Assembly: GCF_040412425.1 (NCBI RefSeq)
Contig: NC_089755.1
Coordinates: 56,378,798-56,442,797, forward strand
Reading direction: 5' to 3'
Length of the DNA: 64,000 bases
From: Macrobrachium rosenbergii
Taxonomy: Eukaryota; Arthropoda; Malacostraca; Decapoda; Palaemonidae
Position numbers and translations under genes: made by a program. Positions within the stretch are counted from its first letter, which is position 1. Every line of letters starts with the position of its first letter. Positions 60,062-64,000 of the stretch are shown piece by piece. The notes under the pieces were generated by a model, which worked only from the letters and a program-made list of their open reading frames with translations, was not told the origin of the DNA and did no database searches.

Positions 60062-61954
60062 CTAGTATTCAGATCAACCCTTAATTCCCTGTAAAGGAAT
60101 AAGCGGTTCACGAGGTAGTCACGTGACATCATCGGTCTAGCTACAACCGGCACAAGTGTTGCCGTGGGGACCATTGTTCATTAACTGGACCAAAGACCAC
60201 AGGTGTTCTGGTGAATTTAGAGGTAAACGATCAATATACCGACTACGTACGCACTTACAAATGCGCACAGGGAACGTGGTATTTATGTGCTGAAGTACAA
60301 AGTAAGTGTACAAGTTTAAGTAGGTTTTATATCGAGAAGACCAAGTTAGGTCATGAATTCTTAGGCCTAAGTGCGTAATGGTTAACAAAAGAATGAAATG
60401 TAAGTCTAAGAATGACAGGAATGAGCTAAAAGAAGGTATATACTGAGGCAGACATTACCAGCAAGTTAGTAAATATTATACAGCAAAGGTTTTATTGATA
60501 TTTCTAGTCAAAAAGTCCATGTTTATACAATATATAGCCAGTATAGCCTTATGAATATACACATATTAGATATATATATTACGTACCTACACACTATTAT
60601 AGCCTATTAACAAGGTCCACTAACTACATTATTAATTACGAGAGAGAGAGAGTGATGGAATGTTACTGTCGACAGAGGAATAGAAGACCCATTTCCTGGT
60701 TCACTGAATCGGCCATTTTTATTATTATTAATTTTTTTTTTTTTTTGAAAGACGACTTTTATGGGCCTAACCTAACCAGACAACCGTAACCTAACCTAAC
60801 CTAACGTTCCACGCCTCACTTCATTTAGTTTTTACTTCAATAATTTACTTTAATAATTTACAGTCGATTTTTTACAAAAAATAACTTTAAACGAATTCAC
60901 TTACTTTATTATACGACCTGGTCAAACTTCGACGTGATGAAGGCTGCTATGGACCAACCACTCGAGAGCCACGTTCTAAGCGACGTTGTCAGTGCAGGGA
61001 GTGTTTTGAAATACATTATAATATTTAAATCATCTCCGGCGTCATTTTTAAATACGTTAAAACCTATTTATGTTGAATATTAAACACCGTTTATTCAGAT
61101 TCCAAGCAAGAGAATAGCAATACGTCAAACTTCAAAAGGGTCATCTCAGAAAACTTAAGTAGAATCTTATAACCGCAAAGTTTCACTAAAATCACGTCGA
61201 CGTCGCTGACCATAGCATGTGCAACGCCATTTTTAGCTTCAAGTGACTCGGTTGAAAAACATATCAGAAATAAAAACATATTGGAAAAATTACCTGGAGT
61301 CGACAACACCGGTCTCTGAACGCAACGCTTAAACGTCTTTGGTAATAAAATAAAATTTATCAGTTGCCGGGCAAAATAATCAAAATATTAATATTATTAA
61401 CAATATTCCGTCACTGGAAAATAACACTCAGGTCTCGGGCCATAAGTAACCACAAACAAATTCGAGTCTTTGTTTACACTGTGAGAAGGAAACGTTACGT
61501 GAAGTCAGTTGTCAATTTAGTTTAATTTTTTCGGTTTTATTTTAATTTGAAGCTTAAAAATTTAAAATTAAGCCATTTTTATCATTCCAATAACTTTTAT
61601 TAGATTATTAATAGCGATAATTTTGGTATATCATCGTTTATTTAATATTACAAAACACTCAAATTGTAGTAATTATTAAGAAATGCAAACTACAATGAAA
61701 ACATATTTTTAAGAAATGCGAACAGTGTTGCCATACAGCTCCAAGTTGTTAGGGTTAATGATAATGAAATCTAGATAGATATTATATAGAAAAACGTTTA
61801 CAAAAATTTATTAATTCATTTTTTTTCATATGATTTTCAGATTGTGATCGTCGACAAGATGAAATAGCCATCGACTCAGGTTCGACTTATTGAAAGGCGA
61901 CGAATTTTCTAAGTGTTAAACTGCGCTTGCTCAGATAAAGAGAGAACCCACACA
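59276..61954. other. Intergenic region upstream of the receptor gene
   Basis: Holds an (AATA)n tract (59801-59839), (TA)n at 59987-60061 and a T-run near 60732-60746. No conserved coding exon was found. A minus-strand donor-like GTAATT follows CTCCAG near 61295, which could mark a divergent leader exon, but nothing else supports it. The last few hundred bases should hold the receptor gene's promoter and 5' UTR. Confidence 0.35.
60766..60806. repeat. Short interstitial (CCTAA)n telomere-like tract
   Basis: CCTAACCTAACC and then, after a short break, AACCTAACCTAACCTAAC. This is the complement of the arthropod telomere unit TTAGG, with about five or six units in total. Confidence 0.6.
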
Positions 61955-62853
61955 ATGGCTTCCTGGCATCAAATCTTTGCCGTCATTTTGGGGATAATTT
62001 CACAGAGTAAGGTTTATTATTTCTTTTGTATTTCATTCTGATTTTTTCAAAGACAAATGTCTTATTAATTATGGCGGGGTTATGCCCTCAGAGAGAAGAT
62101 ACAGACAAAAAAAAAAAACGAAAAACTCTGGAGTTTGCAATTAAAAATTTACTACATAAACCTATACGCTCGACTACACGGAAAATAAAGTAGTTTGATG
62201 GGTGTATTATATTCCATTGAAGGTAAAATAACTAAATTACATTAATATTCATCTTTCTAGCCGTTGGATATAGCGAAGACGAACTTAGGTACGACTTATT
62301 CGCGACGTATGACAAATTGTCACGTCCTTCCAAAACTACAGCAGTCGACTTCAGGGTTACGATCAAGCATTTTGAAATGGTAAGTCGTAATCCTATATGT
62401 TATACATTTTGAAGATTTTTTGGTTATTAAAATTAAGTTATGTTGCTGGAGTTCTTATTATTAGGTTAAAACGATAGGAATTTTGAGTTTATGTCAAAGG
62501 GATATTTGAGATTATGTCATCGTTTGTATGAGGCATTATTGTTTACAGCTTTTCTTCCATTATTTTATTTTTCTTTTTCACTCAAATTATCTTCCTATTT
62601 TAAGATAGTGTTAATTCGTTATCAATTTCAGGACGAAAGGAGTCACTCGTTGATGGTCGATGCTTGGATGTTAAATGTAAGTCATTCAGGTGTACAAATT
62701 TCGTTTTCAAAGACATTAGGCCTAACTGAAATTTTGGTCAACTTACTAGAGAGAAATTGATAGAATAATATACATATATATATTTATATATTTAACCAGT
62801 TTCGTTTTCAAACATATTAGGCCTAAGTGAAGAACCTGACAGAACAATGTATA

Positions 62854-62940
<87 letters not shown>

Positions 62941-63561
62941 AATGTCGTTGCAAAATCCCTTTCCTCACAGGAATGGGAGGACCCTAGACTCAAGTGGGAT
63001 CCTGAGGATTACGGAGCCATCCCCAAAATCACTGTACCCCACGACATGCTGTGGAAACCTGACATCGCTGTATATAACAGGTAAAATAAAAAAAAAACCG
63101 TGGGTTTTATTCCTGTTAAAAATATAGGATGGTTTTTTTTGCTAATTTGTTCCACATGTATGAGTTTTTAATCATTTATTTTTAAAGGTATAATTCCCAT
63201 AAAATCAATAAATAAAAACAAACGAAAACTTAGAAAAGACGAAATAAATAGAACCACTCGGCCTAAACCCCACAAAACCACCATAAAAACGAAGAAAAAA
63301 CAAGAAAATGCGAAAGAAATAGACCGGCCATTCCTTCCTTCCAGCGCCAACGTCGGGGAGAACTTAGCCTACGGCAACATCCAGGCTCTCCTCTTCGCCC
63401 ACGGGCGGATCGTGTTCGTGCCCCCGGCGAAGCTGCACTTCACGTGCGTCATGGACCTCACCCGTTGGCCGCACGACACCCACAACTGCACGTGCATCAT
63501 CGGCTCCTGGATGCACGACGGGCACGCCATCGATCTGAGGTTGCCGGATGACAAACCCGAA
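61955..63561 (+). CDS. Nicotinic acetylcholine receptor-like Cys-loop subunit, 5' part; continues beyond window
   Basis: Five coding exons in phase: 61955-62006, 62261-62379, 62632-62676, 62971-63080 and 63345-63561 (181 residues so far). Residues 1-17 ([17 protein letters not shown]) are a signal peptide. Then come [17 protein letters not shown], the DAWMLN loop-D Trp69, [15 protein letters not shown], loop [10 protein letters not shown] (100-108), and the Cys-loop C143[14 protein letters not shown]157 with exactly 13 residues between cysteines. GSWMHDG carries the loop-B Trp164. This is the N-terminal acetylcholine-binding domain of a ligand-gated cation channel subunit at the cell surface. 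The usual GSWTYDG is changed to GSWMHDG, an extra Cys159 follows the Cys-loop, and His152 replaces the usual Phe of PFD, so the subunit is divergent. Loop C and the membrane helices lie off the window; alpha versus beta type is undecided. Confidence 0.9.
62857..62938. repeat. (TA)n microsatellite inside receptor intron
   Basis: About 80 bp of TA ending 32 bp before the 62971 exon, in the region where a branch point and polypyrimidine tract are expected. Confidence 0.97.
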
Positions 63562-64000
63562 GTAGGTTTCTGACGGAGCCTAGGCCTAGTGGTTTAAGTT
63601 AGGTTTAGGCTAAGTTTTTTAGGTTTAGACTAAGTTTTTTAGGTTTAGGCTAAGTTTTAGGTGTCACGTAAAGATAGATAACGATGAAAAGTAGATAAAT
63701 ATGGAATTATATTATTATCGTTGTTAATACTTTTGTAGTAATGAGGAAAATGAGATAAATGGAGATTAATATCATTGCTATTATTATTTCTGTCATGCCT
63801 GTCGAAGCGAGGAATGTTGGAGTAATAATTATCATTCGATTATTCCATGATTATTTTCACGCATGCCGTTGCTTTTTGTTATGGTTGTAAATATTAATGA
63901 TGATGGTTAATAATCAGTTTAATAACTCGAACAGGTGGGTGGCTCGACACGCTCCTTTGTTATTTCAGCCACACCTGTTACTCTTGTCCCAGTTCTCTCT
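63562..64000 (+). other. Intron of the receptor gene
   Basis: Starts with a GTAGGT donor. 63577-63657 holds three near-copies of TTAGGTTTAGGCTAAGTTTT. No further exon is visible before the window ends. Confidence 0.6.

Overview
The window looks like nuclear DNA from a decapod crustacean (shrimp, crab or crayfish type). The reasons are spliced animal genes with GT-AG introns, very many (TA)n, (GA)n, (AAT)n and (GT)n microsatellites, dispersed repeats of kinds I associate with decapods, and a Penelope-like element. The species cannot be fixed from sequence alone.

Left third (1-19200) is gene-rich. A GDPD1-type glycerophosphodiester phosphodiesterase (lysophospholipase D) runs on the minus strand; five coding exons are visible and the C-terminus lies off the left edge. 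Head to head with it is a complete MELK protein kinase gene on the plus strand: 13 coding exons giving a 665-residue product with every kinase landmark plus the UBA-like and KA1 domains. About 1 kb lies between the two start regions. It holds several CRE-type (GACGTCA) and inverted CCAAT (ATTGG) motifs and looks like a shared bidirectional promoter.

The middle (19200-34740) is accessory. It contains (TA)n arrays, two loci where inverted tRNA-like SINE units sit between (TA)n arrays, a 103-bp minisatellite of about 1.8 kb, and an intronless minus-strand gene for an 887-residue protein (hydrophobic N-terminus, long coiled coil, about 31 copies of a 14/15-residue Trp/Glu-rich repeat). Two broken Penelope-like elements abut (TA)n arrays. 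A second intronless minus-strand gene (357 residues or fewer) has an Asp/Ser/Glu-rich repeat and an unrecognised C-terminal domain. A 567-bp near-palindrome carries two head-to-head copies of a promoter and first exon; only one copy is still open.

The right half (34740-61900) is mostly repeats: microsatellites, often arranged as inverted or higher-order arrays, minisatellites of 21, about 45, 62, about 70 and 150 bp, tRNA-derived SINEs, and decayed LINE 3' ends with (AAT)n tails. I could support no conserved gene there.

At the right edge (61955-63561) are the first five coding exons of a nicotinic-acetylcholine-receptor-like Cys-loop subunit. They cover the signal peptide, loops D and A, the Cys-loop and loop B; the gene continues beyond the window. 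The best candidates for something undescribed are the two intronless repeat proteins, the palindromic first-exon duplication, and the repeated pairing of retroelements with (TA)n arrays.
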